DNA of 43,048 nucleotides from JANXYY01 sp035530875 (GTDB lineage: Bacteria; Actinomycetota; Actinomycetes; Nanopelagicales; Nanopelagicaceae), in assembly GCA_035530875.1 (NCBI GenBank), contig DATKUB010000073.1, forward strand, positions 1 to 43,048. Reading direction: 5' to 3'. Numbering within the stretch: position 1 is the stretch's first letter; the number at the start of each line of letters is the position of its first letter. The notes under the pieces are model-generated. The model was not told the origin of the DNA. It searched no databases and saw nothing but the letters and a program-made list of their open reading frames with translations. The translations under genes and the position numbers were made by a program. Shown here piece by piece: positions 12,956-21,180 of the stretch.

Positions 12956-14365
12956 ATGAAGATCGTTTCCAAATTTCGCGAATTCGAATTGCTAACTCGG
13001 CCGATTCATCCCGAGACTCGCGTGGCGCTTGATAAACGCTGGGCAGAGTTGCCTGAACACGTCAAAACCGCAAACCAGATGTTGGGCAGAGTTGCGCTCG
13101 GATGCGAAGGTACGCACGGAGTATTTCCCAAGTGCAATCTAACTTGTTCCCCGTGTTACCACTCGGCCGATGCGAACAAAGTGCCTATTGATGGTAACCA
13201 CACGGTGAAGCGGGTAACTGAACAGCTGCAATACCTACGAAGCATCCGCGGCCCTCGGGCGCATGCTCAACTCATCGGCGGTGAGGTGAGTTTGCTGCCT
13301 GCGCGTGATCATGCGGCTGCCCTACTCGCAATGCGAGCAAACGGTCGAGAACCGATGTCGATGACACACGGTGACTTCGACTATGCGTATCTACTTGACG
13401 TAGTGCTAAATGAAAGTGGGACACCGCGCTTCAGCAGAATTTCGTTCGCAGCGCACTTCGATTCCCTAATGCGCGGTAGACGAGGTGTGGTTAGACCACA
13501 AACCGAGGCAGAACTTAATCCTTTCCGTGAGAAATTCACTGCCATGTTTACAGATCTCAAACAGGATCACGGAGTCGACTCTTATCTTGCCCACAACATG
13601 ACCGTAACGCCCACCAATCTCAACCAAGTTAGTGAGGTTACCCGTGCTGTTTCAGAAATGCCCTTCGACATGTTGTCGTTCCAACCTGCTGCGTTCGTCG
13701 GCGATGACCGTCGCTGGAAGGAGGATTTCAAAGCGGTCACAATTGATTCGGTCTGGAGTCAAATTGAGGAAGGAGTAGGGCAGAAACTTCCCTGGCAGAC
13801 CGCACAATTCGGCGACCCACGCTGTAACCGATCGGCGGTCATGATACGCGTTGACGGTCACTTCGCACCTTTGCTCGACCCGAACAATCCAGCGGATCTA
13901 AGTGTGCGCGATCGTTTCTTCGATCACTTCGCCGGAATGATTTTTGGTGATACACCGAAGAAGATTCTCGGAGTCAAGATCGTAAGGGCACTTCTTGTCC
14001 ACCCAAGGGATATTCCTTCCTTCATCGCACTCGCACGACGCATCGCAAAGCGCGCTGGAGGAATGCCTCTTATTATCCGCGCCGCGTTCAGTCGAAAAAT
14101 CGCCTTCAAAACCTTCGTCGTGCACAAGTTCATGGACGCGGCAGACGTGAAACCAGCCTGGAACCTTATGGAGAGGGGAATTACCAGCACTGATCCTGAG
14201 ATCAGAGAGGTTCAGGAGCGCCTCGGGGCATGCATGTACACGATGAGCCACCCAGAAATTGGTCGCCTTATTCCCGCTTGTGTGCAGCATTCATTGCTTG
14301 ATCCAGTCGAAAACATCACACTCTTGAAAATGCTTCCGATAGTTCCAAGCCATCCGGCAATCTAG
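12956..14365 (+). CDS. orphan radical SAM protein
   Basis: A radical SAM enzyme of about 469 residues from ATG 12956 (503 if started at 12854; neither has a strong ribosome site, and homology-like sequence begins near 12956). The cluster motif CNLTCSPCYH (Cys94, 98 and 101 counted from 12854) binds the 4Fe-4S cluster that cleaves S-adenosylmethionine. A GGE-type SAM motif follows in QLIGGEVSLL. The middle holds SFAAHFDSLMRGRRG, LAHNMTVTPTNL and FQPAAFVGDDRRW. Extra Cys residues near 85, 325, 459 and 476 could form a further site. The C terminus with ACVQHSLLDP is conserved in a related actinobacterial family of unknown substrate. No RiPP precursor, cofactor genes or transporter is recognisable next to it. 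Confidence 0.85.
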   Translation: MKIVSKFREFELLTRPIHPETRVALDKRWAELPEHVKTANQMLGRVALGCEGTHGVFPKCNLTCSPCYHSADANKVPIDGNHTVKRVTEQLQYLRSIRGPRAHAQLIGGEVSLLPARDHAAALLAMRANGREPMSMTHGDFDYAYLLDVVLNESGTPRFSRISFAAHFDSLMRGRRGVVRPQTEAELNPFREKFTAMFTDLKQDHGVDSYLAHNMTVTPTNLNQVSEVTRAVSEMPFDMLSFQPAAFVGDDRRWKEDFKAVTIDSVWSQIEEGVGQKLPWQTAQFGDPRCNRSAVMIRVDGHFAPLLDPNNPADLSVRDRFFDHFAGMIFGDTPKKILGVKIVRALLVHPRDIPSFIALARRIAKRAGGMPLIIRAAFSRKIAFKTFVVHKFMDAADVKPAWNLMERGITSTDPEIREVQERLGACMYTMSHPEIGRLIPACVQHSLLDPVENITLLKMLPIVPSHPAI

Positions 14366-14413
14366 GCCTGGATATGAGCCGAACACATCTAAACTCGCCT
14401 TAGAGAATTAAGG

Positions 14414-14566
14414 ATGATCATTAAGCCCTTCCGTATCGATATGGATTTGTTGGCTGACTCAGAACCCGGAGCGATGAGCTACGGAAAACAGATGTGGCGC
14501 CGCCAGTCTGCAGGCGCGGCAGCGTCACAATGCGAATACGATCGGAATCTGATGAAAAGGCCATGA
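14414..14566 (+). CDS. small ORF, 50 aa, after radical SAM gene
   Basis: A 50-codon frame follows the radical SAM gene by 48 bases, beginning MIIKPFRIDMDLLADSEPG and ending CEYDRNLMKRP. AAGG abuts the ATG, which is too close for a normal ribosome site; a second ATG lies nine codons in. It has one cysteine and no hydrophobic segment. It may be a relic or chance frame; the rest of the 270-base gap to 14634 shows nothing else. Confidence 0.22.
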   Translation: MIIKPFRIDMDLLADSEPGAMSYGKQMWRRQSAGAAASQCEYDRNLMKRP

Positions 14567-14634
14567 AGAATTCGCAGAATGAACACTAGGGCTGTAGATG
14601 ACGGCGTGCACGCGAAGGCAGGCAGCCCGTATCT

Positions 14635-15510
14635 CTAATTCAATTCTGCAATCTGGTAATAAACACCAACATCCGCTTGGTACGGCTCGATCGGGCGCGG
14701 GCGATGGATGACGACGTCAGTGAACCCGAGTTGCTCATAGTTGTCACGGAGCCGACGAAAGTCTGTAACGCTGCTGAGCCAAGGCTCCTTAGTAGAGCCC
14801 GCTACGTAAATTTTCGATAACGAATCGAAGTCTCGGTTCTGCCTACCGCATTCTTCGCGCACCTTCTCGATCTGATCGCGTGCGGTCCCGAGTGCAGAGA
14901 CTTCGTCGCTGGTCGATGCCGATTTAGGATCCCCATATGTTACCCACGCCTGACCGAACTCCACGGCAACTGCGATTCCTTTCGGCCCGGTGGCGGCAAT
15001 TGCAAATGGAAGTCGCGGCTGCTGGAGGCAGCCAGGGAACGAACGTGCATCTCTGGCCGAATAGAATTTCCCGGTTAGTGAATCGACCACAGGTTCAGTC
15101 AGAAGTACATCAAGCTGTTGGACAAACTCGGCAAAGCGTGCGGCTCGCTCTTCCGCTGTCCACGGTTCCTGCCCAAGGGCGGTGGCATCCCAGCCCGAAC
15201 CGCCCGCACCGATGCCAAGCGTGATTCGGCCATTACTGATGTCATCAAGACTCATCAATTCCTTTGCAAAGGTAACGGGGTGACGAAAATTCGGGCTTGC
15301 CACAAGCGTTCCTAGTCTGATGGTGGAAGTTGCCAGCGATGCGGCGGCCAAGGTCGGCACCGCGCTAAACCAGGGCCCGTCTCGTAGGTCACGCCAAGTT
15401 AAGTGATCGTAAGTCCAAGCGTGCGCGAACCCAAGGCCCTCGCACTCCTTCCACATTTTCGCGGCTGTTTCCCAGCGCTGATCGGGGAGAATTACGACAC
15501 CGATCTTCAT
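14635..15510 (-). CDS. LLM class flavin-dependent oxidoreductase
   Basis: The 291-residue protein resembles luciferase-like monooxygenases of the F420- or FMN-dependent group: an N-terminal strand MKIGVVILPDQRW, GFAHAWTYDHLTW, IRLGTLVASPNFRHP, LDDISNGRITLGIGAGGSG (cofactor-binding loop) and a C-terminal region with GFTDVVIHRPRP. It has the TIM-barrel layout and length of this family. It ends a leftward gene set and starts two bases after the stop of the Cof-type HAD gene, so it is probably the last gene of the serS-containing operon. Substrate unknown; F420 use is plausible in actinobacteria but cannot be read from the sequence. Confidence 0.88.
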   Translation of the reverse strand: MKIGVVILPDQRWETAAKMWKECEGLGFAHAWTYDHLTWRDLRDGPWFSAVPTLAAASLATSTIRLGTLVASPNFRHPVTFAKELMSLDDISNGRITLGIGAGGSGWDATALGQEPWTAEERAARFAEFVQQLDVLLTEPVVDSLTGKFYSARDARSFPGCLQQPRLPFAIAATGPKGIAVAVEFGQAWVTYGDPKSASTSDEVSALGTARDQIEKVREECGRQNRDFDSLSKIYVAGSTKEPWLSSVTDFRRLRDNYEQLGFTDVVIHRPRPIEPYQADVGVYYQIAELN

Positions 15511-15512
15511 TG

Positions 15513-16346
15513 CTAATCGTCCCTGCGATCGAGATCGAACAGTTCTTCTAGCACCGCTGCTACTCCATCATCGTTGCAATCGGCTGCGATGAAGTTTGCG
15601 GCCAATTTCGCATCGCGATGGGCGGAACCCATGGCCCAAGATCGGCCAGCCCAATTCAACATTGATACATCGTTTGGTTGATCGCCAAACGCGATGCAAT
15701 CTGCAGCGTTCAGCCCATGACTTGCAGCCATGCGCGCCAGAGTGCTTCCTTTGTTAACGCCGAGGGCTGAAATTTCGAGAAGGGAATCCTCTGGGTTCGA
15801 GTGAGTAACTTCCACCAGATCGGCGATTTCTGCCATCGCAATTTCAAGCATGGCATCCGATGAGAGGCTCCCGCTCGTACACCGGGCTAGCAACTTGATA
15901 CAAGGCCGATCGATGACTTTCTCGATCGCCTCGACTCCATCGGGGTCCATGTTCAAGTCCCACCTGGCGTGATAATTCACTTCTCGACGAAACTCGTCAC
16001 CGAACTCACAAGCGAAAGCGGCATCAACAATGTGCGCTCTAAGCCGCTTGACCACTTCAAGCGCAACTTCGGGCTGGAGGAAGTTTTCGAAAAGGGTGCA
16101 ATTGTTTGTCACGTCAAAGACCAGAGCACCGTTTCCGCAGATGGTTATTGGCACGCCCAGCGGACCGAAAGCATCGGTGATATCACCTAACCAACGAGGA
16201 GGTCGCCCAGTAACGAAATAGACGATCGCCCCTTTTTCAAGGGCGCCAACAATCGCATTTACGGTGCGAGACGAAATGCTCGCATCGAAAGGAACAATGG
16301 TGCCGTCTAAATCGGTTGCGATAAGCCTCGGCTGTGCCAAACTCAC
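15513..16346 (-). CDS. Cof-type HAD-IIB family hydrolase
   Basis: A 277-residue HAD phosphatase of the Cof (type IIB cap) group: ATDLDGTIVPFD (motif I nucleophile), YFVTGRPP (motif II), a cap domain in the middle, GVNKGSTLARMA with the motif III Lys, and FGDQPNDVSML (motif IV). All catalytic residues are present, unlike the damaged HAD at 2731. Such enzymes dephosphorylate sugar phosphates or cofactor precursors; the substrate cannot be told. Its start overlaps the 3' end of serS by four bases, so it is translated from the same message. Confidence 0.92.
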   Translation of the reverse strand: MSLAQPRLIATDLDGTIVPFDASISSRTVNAIVGALEKGAIVYFVTGRPPRWLGDITDAFGPLGVPITICGNGALVFDVTNNCTLFENFLQPEVALEVVKRLRAHIVDAAFACEFGDEFRREVNYHARWDLNMDPDGVEAIEKVIDRPCIKLLARCTSGSLSSDAMLEIAMAEIADLVEVTHSNPEDSLLEISALGVNKGSTLARMAASHGLNAADCIAFGDQPNDVSMLNWAGRSWAMGSAHRDAKLAANFIAADCNDDGVAAVLEELFDLDRRDD

Positions 16347-17620
16347 GCGTTCACCGGCAGAAACTTCTCGCGACCGCCTAGATATGGGCGCAGTGCGAGC
16401 GGAATGTTTACAGATCCGTCCGCCTGTTGGTGATTTTCAAAGATGGCAACAATTGTTCGTGTCATTGCGCACAATGTTCCGTTCAAGGTTGCCACTGGCT
16501 TTGTTCCTTCACTGTCACGCATGCGGATGTTTAGCCGGCGCGCCTGAAATTCCGTGCAGTTGGAAGTGCTTGTTACTTCCTTGTAAGAATTTTGTGATGG
16601 GATCCATGCCTCGCAGTCAAACTTACGTACTGCGCTCGATCCAAGATCACCGGAGGCCACGTCAATTACCCGATAAGGGACTTCAATTGCATTCAAGAAT
16701 TCCTTCTCCCATTCAAGAATTCTGCGGTGCTCCTCCTGCGCTTGTTCGGGTGGGCAGAATGAGAACATTTCGACTTTGTCGAACTGGTGGACACGCCAAA
16801 TCCCTCGAGTATCTCTGCCATATGACCCTGCTTCCCGCCTGAAGCAGGAAGAGAACCCGGCGTAGCGCAGCGGCAAACTAACGCCATCAAGAATTTCGTC
16901 CATGTGATAGGCAGCCAACGGAACTTCGCTGGTACCAACCAGATAGAAATCATCTTCTTCGAGATGAAACACGTTCTCGGCAGCCTGGCCTAGAAAGCCG
17001 GTTCCCTCCATGGCGGCTGGCTTAACGAGCGCTGGCGTTATTACCGGGCTGAACCCGTGCGCCACTGCTTGGGCCATTGCCAAGTTGATGAGTGCAAACT
17101 CCAGTAGCGCCCCATTGCCAGTCAAGTAATAAAAGCGAGCGCCAGAGACCTTCGCACCACGCTCCGTATCAATCGCGCCAAGAACTTTCCCCAACTCGAC
17201 ATGGTCAAGCGGAGTGAATCCTTCGGCCGCAAAATCCCTAGGCGTTCCGACATGCTCAATGACTTTGAAGTTCTCCTCGCCACCGACTGGCACCCCAGGT
17301 TCAACAATGTTCGACAGTTGGAGAGTCGCCTCATGCAGGACCGTTTCAGCGTCGGCGCGCTTGGCGTCAGCTCGCTTAACTCTATTGGCCAGATCCTTTG
17401 CGCTCTCAAGCAGGGCCGGGCGCTCGGCTGGTGTTGCACTTCCGACTTTCTTGGATAGCACGTTCTGCTCCGCACGGAGGCTCTCAAACTCACTGATCAA
17501 AACTCGGCGGGTTTCGTCCGCAGCGAGAACTTGATCCACTATGCCAGCATCTTCGCCGCGGTCTCGCTGCGAAGCGCGCACCAACTCAGGGTTTTCGCGT
17601 AGAGCCTTTAAATCAATCAC
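16343..17620 (-). CDS. serS: seryl-tRNA synthetase
   Basis: The 425-residue class II synthetase charges tRNA-Ser with serine in the cytoplasm. The N-terminal long antiparallel coiled coil that grips the tRNA extra arm spans about residues 25-105. The catalytic domain shows TSEVPLAAYH, the motif 2 region FRREAGSYGRDTRGIWRVHQF, SNCTEFQARR, and motif 3 near NGTLCAMTRTIVAIFENHQ, ending in LRPYLGG. Length is normal. It overlaps the Cof-HAD gene downstream by four bases and is 23 bases from the FAH-like gene upstream, so it lies within an operon. Confidence 0.97.
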   Translation of the reverse strand: MIDLKALRENPELVRASQRDRGEDAGIVDQVLAADETRRVLISEFESLRAEQNVLSKKVGSATPAERPALLESAKDLANRVKRADAKRADAETVLHEATLQLSNIVEPGVPVGGEENFKVIEHVGTPRDFAAEGFTPLDHVELGKVLGAIDTERGAKVSGARFYYLTGNGALLEFALINLAMAQAVAHGFSPVITPALVKPAAMEGTGFLGQAAENVFHLEEDDFYLVGTSEVPLAAYHMDEILDGVSLPLRYAGFSSCFRREAGSYGRDTRGIWRVHQFDKVEMFSFCPPEQAQEEHRRILEWEKEFLNAIEVPYRVIDVASGDLGSSAVRKFDCEAWIPSQNSYKEVTSTSNCTEFQARRLNIRMRDSEGTKPVATLNGTLCAMTRTIVAIFENHQQADGSVNIPLALRPYLGGREKFLPVNA

Positions 17621-17643
17621 GCATCAAGCCTATCTAAGCCCGC

Positions 17644-18153
17644 CTAACGGAGGCGAATAACAAGATCGGAGGAAAGCAGCTCGCGGTTTCGCGCCTTTAG
17701 CGCCGCCGCAACTTCAACCAACCCATCTCCAGCGTCAAAGACAATAGGCTCGCCGAGAATCACGCCAGCCAAGCCGCACCCATGTGCGAGAAAATCTTCC
17801 GGCAGCGCACCCTTTACCACCCGGTCAATAATGATTTCCGCCGAAACAACTGCACCTTCGCGGATCGCCACTCCGTCGACGCGCCTGGGCTCGACTAGCC
17901 CAATTGGCTGCGCCGGTAAAACCATTCGATCGGTAAGTGGAGCAACTTCACCTGTTTCGTCGAGGTACCAACCGATGAGCACTTCGCCCAACCCCACCCT
18001 CAAGTCAAGAAGGGCGTCTTGGATCTTCAAAGCATCGGCTCGGGTCAGCAGGTGAGTGTTTGTCAGTGGCCGCAGAGCGCGTCCCTCTTTGCGGGCCTCA
18101 AGTATCGATCTGGCAAGGCGACGTGCCGTAACCGTATCTACCGCACTCATCAA
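17644..18153 (-). CDS. short FAH/2-keto-4-pentenoate hydratase-like protein
   Basis: The 169-residue product resembles part of the 2-keto-4-pentenoate hydratase/fumarylacetoacetase superfamily: ARSILEARKEGRALRPL, the helix with ALKIQDALLDLR, then GWYLDETGEVAPLTDRMVLP and AVVSAEIIIDRVV. Full-length members have about 260 residues and carry acidic metal ligands in a central barrel; here the E-x-E type ligand set is not clear and the middle is shortened. It may be a divergent short subgroup or an eroded enzyme whose frame is intact. It overlaps pheA upstream by four bases, so the two are translated together. Function unknown. Confidence 0.6.
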   Translation of the reverse strand: MMSAVDTVTARRLARSILEARKEGRALRPLTNTHLLTRADALKIQDALLDLRVGLGEVLIGWYLDETGEVAPLTDRMVLPAQPIGLVEPRRVDGVAIREGAVVSAEIIIDRVVKGALPEDFLAHGCGLAGVILGEPIVFDAGDGLVEVAAALKARNRELLSSDLVIRLR

Positions 18154-19076
18154 GTCGCTAGTCCGTTACGTAACTCTTCGACCCAATGGCTGGACGTTAA
18201 GAAGTTAGCATCCGAAGTCGTCTGATGATTGGTCGGCGGAAGGCGATCGGCTCGCGGATAAGAACCAAGAAAGCGAACATCTTCACAGATTCGCTTCAGT
18301 GCACTGAGTGCATCACCAACACGAGCGTCTACTACATGTCCTTCGGCATCCATTACGAAGTGATAGTGGCCAAGTTCGCGTCCAGTGGGACGCGACTGGA
18401 TGAAAGTAAGGTTGACCCCGCGGACGGCGAGCTCGGTGAGGATCTCAAGCAATGCCCCGGCGTGATCCGCTCCGATGAATACCGCCAGGGAGGTACGGTC
18501 ATGACCAGTTGGGTCCGGCAATTTTCCAGGCTTAGAAACAACAACGAATCGAGTTACTGCATCGTCGTTATCACCAATCTCACTGGCCAAAATCTTTAAT
18601 CCGTAGTTCTCGGCCGCGACTGCAGCGGCAATTGCCGCGTCCTGCAGAGAATCTGACTGAGCAACTTCAGAGGCTGCCTGGGCGGTAGAGGAAGTAAGTA
18701 TCACTTCAGCATGCGGGAGTTGGGCCGCAATGAAATGACGACACTGTGCCTCCGCATGCGGATGACTAGAGACGCGAGTGATGGAATCTAGGGCAACAAA
18801 CTCTTTAGCCATCAGAACAAAAGTCACCGGTAAAGTCGTTTCGGCGGTGATCACAAGCGGGTCACCGATCGCCAACTCGTCGAGAGTTCGAGCAACAACG
18901 CCTTCTACAGAATTCTCAATGGGAACTAGTGCCGATTCGACTTCGCCGCTGCGCACTGCGTTCAACGCAGCCGTTACATTGGCATATGGAATCCCAACAT
19001 CTTCTGCTTGCATAAGCCTATTTAAGGCGGCCTGCGCAAAGGTACCTGCTGGACCAAGGTAGGAGTATCTGGTCAT
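18150..19076 (-). CDS. pheA: prephenate dehydratase
   Basis: A 308-residue prephenate dehydratase, which converts prephenate to phenylpyruvate in phenylalanine biosynthesis. It begins with the diagnostic YLGPAGTFAQAAL; the catalytic domain includes SALVPIENSVEGVV, the VSSHPHAEAQC region and the TRFVVVSKPG Thr-Arg-Phe motif. A C-terminal ACT domain (SLAVFIGADHAGALLEIL, RPTGRELGHYHFVMDAEGH) should bind phenylalanine for feedback inhibition. No chorismate mutase domain is fused. It overlaps DUF4446 upstream and the FAH-like gene downstream by four bases each. Confidence 0.97.
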   Translation of the reverse strand: MTRYSYLGPAGTFAQAALNRLMQAEDVGIPYANVTAALNAVRSGEVESALVPIENSVEGVVARTLDELAIGDPLVITAETTLPVTFVLMAKEFVALDSITRVSSHPHAEAQCRHFIAAQLPHAEVILTSSTAQAASEVAQSDSLQDAAIAAAVAAENYGLKILASEIGDNDDAVTRFVVVSKPGKLPDPTGHDRTSLAVFIGADHAGALLEILTELAVRGVNLTFIQSRPTGRELGHYHFVMDAEGHVVDARVGDALSALKRICEDVRFLGSYPRADRLPPTNHQTTSDANFLTSSHWVEELRNGLAT

Positions 19077-19570
19077 GAAGAGCCTGCCTTCAAAGCGCGT
19101 TGAACTGCCTGCTCTTCCTCAGTTGAAAGCGGCGTAGAGGGAGATTGGCCGGCTTTGATTCCGCGGATGTAGGTTCTCGCTTCACTGCGTGCATTGATCG
19201 ACGTAATCACGACGCCGTCGCCAGAATCATCGAGCAGTGCAGCCGAAAATGACATCCGCCCGCCCATGTCGCCAAAGGCGTCGTAGCGAACTACCGCAAC
19301 ATGACGCAGCGCATCCGCTACGTCGGCTCTGGTCTGATCGAGTCGGTCTTGCAGATTTGCTACCTCTGCCCGCAAAGTTTCGACCGCCGATACCTGACTA
19401 GCTACTGAACCAATGAAATCGTCGATCTCTCCAGAGCCCTGCAGGAGCGAATAACGTCGGTGTAATCGAGCCATCCGGATAAAAAGGACCAGGGCGGCAA
19501 GCAGTGCAATTGAGCCAACAATCGTTCCCGCTAGGGCAAGGGAGTTTGCCGCCTGTTGCGAAAGGTTCAC
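19073..19570 (-). CDS. DUF4446 family membrane-anchored protein
   Basis: The 165-residue protein matches DUF4446: one N-terminal membrane helix (LALAGTIVGSIALLAALVLFI, split here only by its flanks), a coiled coil (about residues 55-90, LRAEVANLQDRLDQTR), and the core with VAVVRYDAFGDMGGRMSF and ALLDDSGDGVVITSI. Function is unknown. It is probably the first gene of the leftward pheA-serS operon: the divergent transporter gene starts 84 bases away, with a palindrome between. Its stop overlaps pheA. Confidence 0.9.
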   Translation of the reverse strand: MNLSQQAANSLALAGTIVGSIALLAALVLFIRMARLHRRYSLLQGSGEIDDFIGSVASQVSAVETLRAEVANLQDRLDQTRADVADALRHVAVVRYDAFGDMGGRMSFSAALLDDSGDGVVITSINARSEARTYIRGIKAGQSPSTPLSTEEEQAVQRALKAGSS

Positions 19571-19593
19571 GTTCTACCGCCCTAAGGATAAGA

Positions 19594-19618
19594 ACGAGTC
19601 CGCTTTTAGCCGACTCGT
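19594..19618. promoter_or_regulatory. palindrome between divergent genes
   Basis: ACGAGTC (19594-19600) is repeated inverted at 19612-19618, and the inner GC pairs extend the stem past one C-C mismatch around a five-base centre (TTTTA). The 25-base dyad lies in the 84-base gap between DUF4446 (leftward) and the TMEM165-like gene (rightward), where both promoters must lie. It could be an operator; the regulator is unknown. Confidence 0.5.
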
Positions 19619-19654
19619 AGGAGACAAGGTTACTCATTATGCGATGATGGTGAG

Positions 19655-20263
19655 GTGAACCTGGTTGTAGCACTAACCACCTTCGCACTCATCTTTCCGA
19701 TTGAATTGCCCGACAAGACCTTTATTGCCACCATCGTCCTCGCGACCCGCTTTCCGGCCCGAATGGTCTGGCTCGGGGTAAGCGCAGCCTTTGGAATCCA
19801 GTGTGTCATTGCGGTAATGGCCGGACGGCTAATCCAATTCCTGCCAGAGAAGCTTGTTCTGTCTATTACTGGCTTGGCATTCCTAGTTGGCGGGATTGTC
19901 CTGCTGCGCGGAGCAAAGCACGAAGCCGACGAAGAGGCCAAGGAAGAGGCCGAGTTTGCCGCCAAAGTAACTACAGTGCTTACCGGCTACCGGTCGGCTT
20001 TAGTCTCCTTCGGAATCATCTTCGCCGCCGAGTGGGGCGACCTCACCCAGATTCTCTCGGCTGGCCTAGTTGCCCAAGGCAAAGATCCGGTCAGCGTATT
20101 TGTTGGTTCCTGGGCTGCTCTGATCGCCGTATCGGGCCTCGGTGTAATCGTTGGGAAGCGCCTAACCGCCTACGTTTCGGTCACCTTAGTTCGCCAGATC
20201 GGCGGATCTCTCTGCCTCTTACTTGCTTTACTGACATCCTTGAAACTTTTTGGTGTTCTCTAA
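19655..20263 (+). CDS. TMEM165/GDT1 family cation transporter
   Basis: The 202-residue membrane protein has the two signature repeats of the UPF0016/GDT1 family, IELPDKTFIATIV in the first half and AAEWGDLTQILSA in the second, each in a helix pair; together they form the cation path. About six membrane helices are visible, with a charged central loop (KHEADEEAKEEAEF). Homologues transport Mn2+ or Ca2+ with protons; Mn2+ export is the usual bacterial role. The start is GTG 19655, close to the family's usual N terminus; no strong ribosome site is seen. It is divergent from DUF4446. No Mn-sensing riboswitch is visible in the short upstream gap. Confidence 0.92.
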   Translation: MNLVVALTTFALIFPIELPDKTFIATIVLATRFPARMVWLGVSAAFGIQCVIAVMAGRLIQFLPEKLVLSITGLAFLVGGIVLLRGAKHEADEEAKEEAEFAAKVTTVLTGYRSALVSFGIIFAAEWGDLTQILSAGLVAQGKDPVSVFVGSWAALIAVSGLGVIVGKRLTAYVSVTLVRQIGGSLCLLLALLTSLKLFGVL

Positions 20264-21178
20264 CTACCTGAGCGTGAGCTGGCGCCCGACGATTCCAGCG
20301 CGAGCTCGACGCTCGTCGCTGCTAAGCGCTCTAGAGCTGGTCACGGCCGCCTCAAAGTCGCGGTGCAGCACAGTCAACGGAATCTCAAAGGTACGGGCGG
20401 ATTTTCCCCGCTCAACTTCCCAGACGGGAACCAGCAACCCATCTGCCCGGAATGCGCCTAGATAGCGAGAGCCGTCACCGATCGTCAGCGAACCCGCGAC
20501 GCTGAGGCGCGCGATCCCATCAAGGGCTCGCTCTTCATCGGTATCAAGAACCCACCGAACGACGGAGCGGTCTGGAAAATCGCACCAGTATGCCGCCCCG
20601 ATCGGCGACTTGAACCGAACCGTCTCGACCATGCCTTCGGCAAGTTCTTTAAGGCTCTCCTCGGCTTCCTCAGACAACTCCTCGTCACTGGAAAACCAGA
20701 AGTTGAATCCATCGGCCACCTCGACCTCAAAGGGTGAAGTCAGATCAAGAATTTCTTGGAGCCGCACAGTGTTCTGCGGATCGGCGGCACCAATTGCATC
20801 ACCTGGCTCAGAATCGAGTGCCGCCAGGATCGCTCCGGCGACGTCCCGGCTGGCATCGCCACTACCCGTCGGCGTTTGCAGGCCGACGAGGATGACGCCG
20901 TCCTTTCGATGGAGTGCGGCAATCGCATTGGGCAAAGCAGTGGCGACAAGAACTTTGCGCCCGCCATCGGCCAAAGTCACCTCTGCCAGGGCGCAGGGAA
21001 CTATTTCTCGCATCGCGACCCAGTCGCACTCCCCAGGCAAGCCTTCAAATGGGCGGGCCACAAAAGTTAGGGCTGCTCGGGAAGCCCCTCGGCCGTGACA
21101 GGCTTTGTATCGCCGGCCGGAGCCGCATGGACATGGTTCACGACCGCCGACTACTGGGTACTCCGTCATGTCTGGCAA
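20264..21178 (-). CDS. SEC-C motif protein
   Basis: A 304-residue protein with an N-terminal SEC-C zinc motif, EPCPCGSGRRYKACHGRG (C-x-C-x8-C-H), at about residues 15-32. The rest, with a region of acidic residues (FSSDEELSEEAEESLKELAEG), resembles uncharacterised actinobacterial SEC-C proteins and shows no enzyme motif I know. SEC-C modules bind zinc and often mediate contacts with ribosome or SecB-like partners, which is only a hint here. It starts two bases after the stop of the glycerophosphodiesterase gene, so it is the last gene of a long leftward operon, and it converges with the TMEM165-like gene. Confidence 0.85.
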   Translation of the reverse strand: MPDMTEYPVVGGREPCPCGSGRRYKACHGRGASRAALTFVARPFEGLPGECDWVAMREIVPCALAEVTLADGGRKVLVATALPNAIAALHRKDGVILVGLQTPTGSGDASRDVAGAILAALDSEPGDAIGAADPQNTVRLQEILDLTSPFEVEVADGFNFWFSSDEELSEEAEESLKELAEGMVETVRFKSPIGAAYWCDFPDRSVVRWVLDTDEERALDGIARLSVAGSLTIGDGSRYLGAFRADGLLVPVWEVERGKSARTFEIPLTVLHRDFEAAVTSSRALSSDERRARAGIVGRQLTLR

Positions 21179-21180
21179 CT

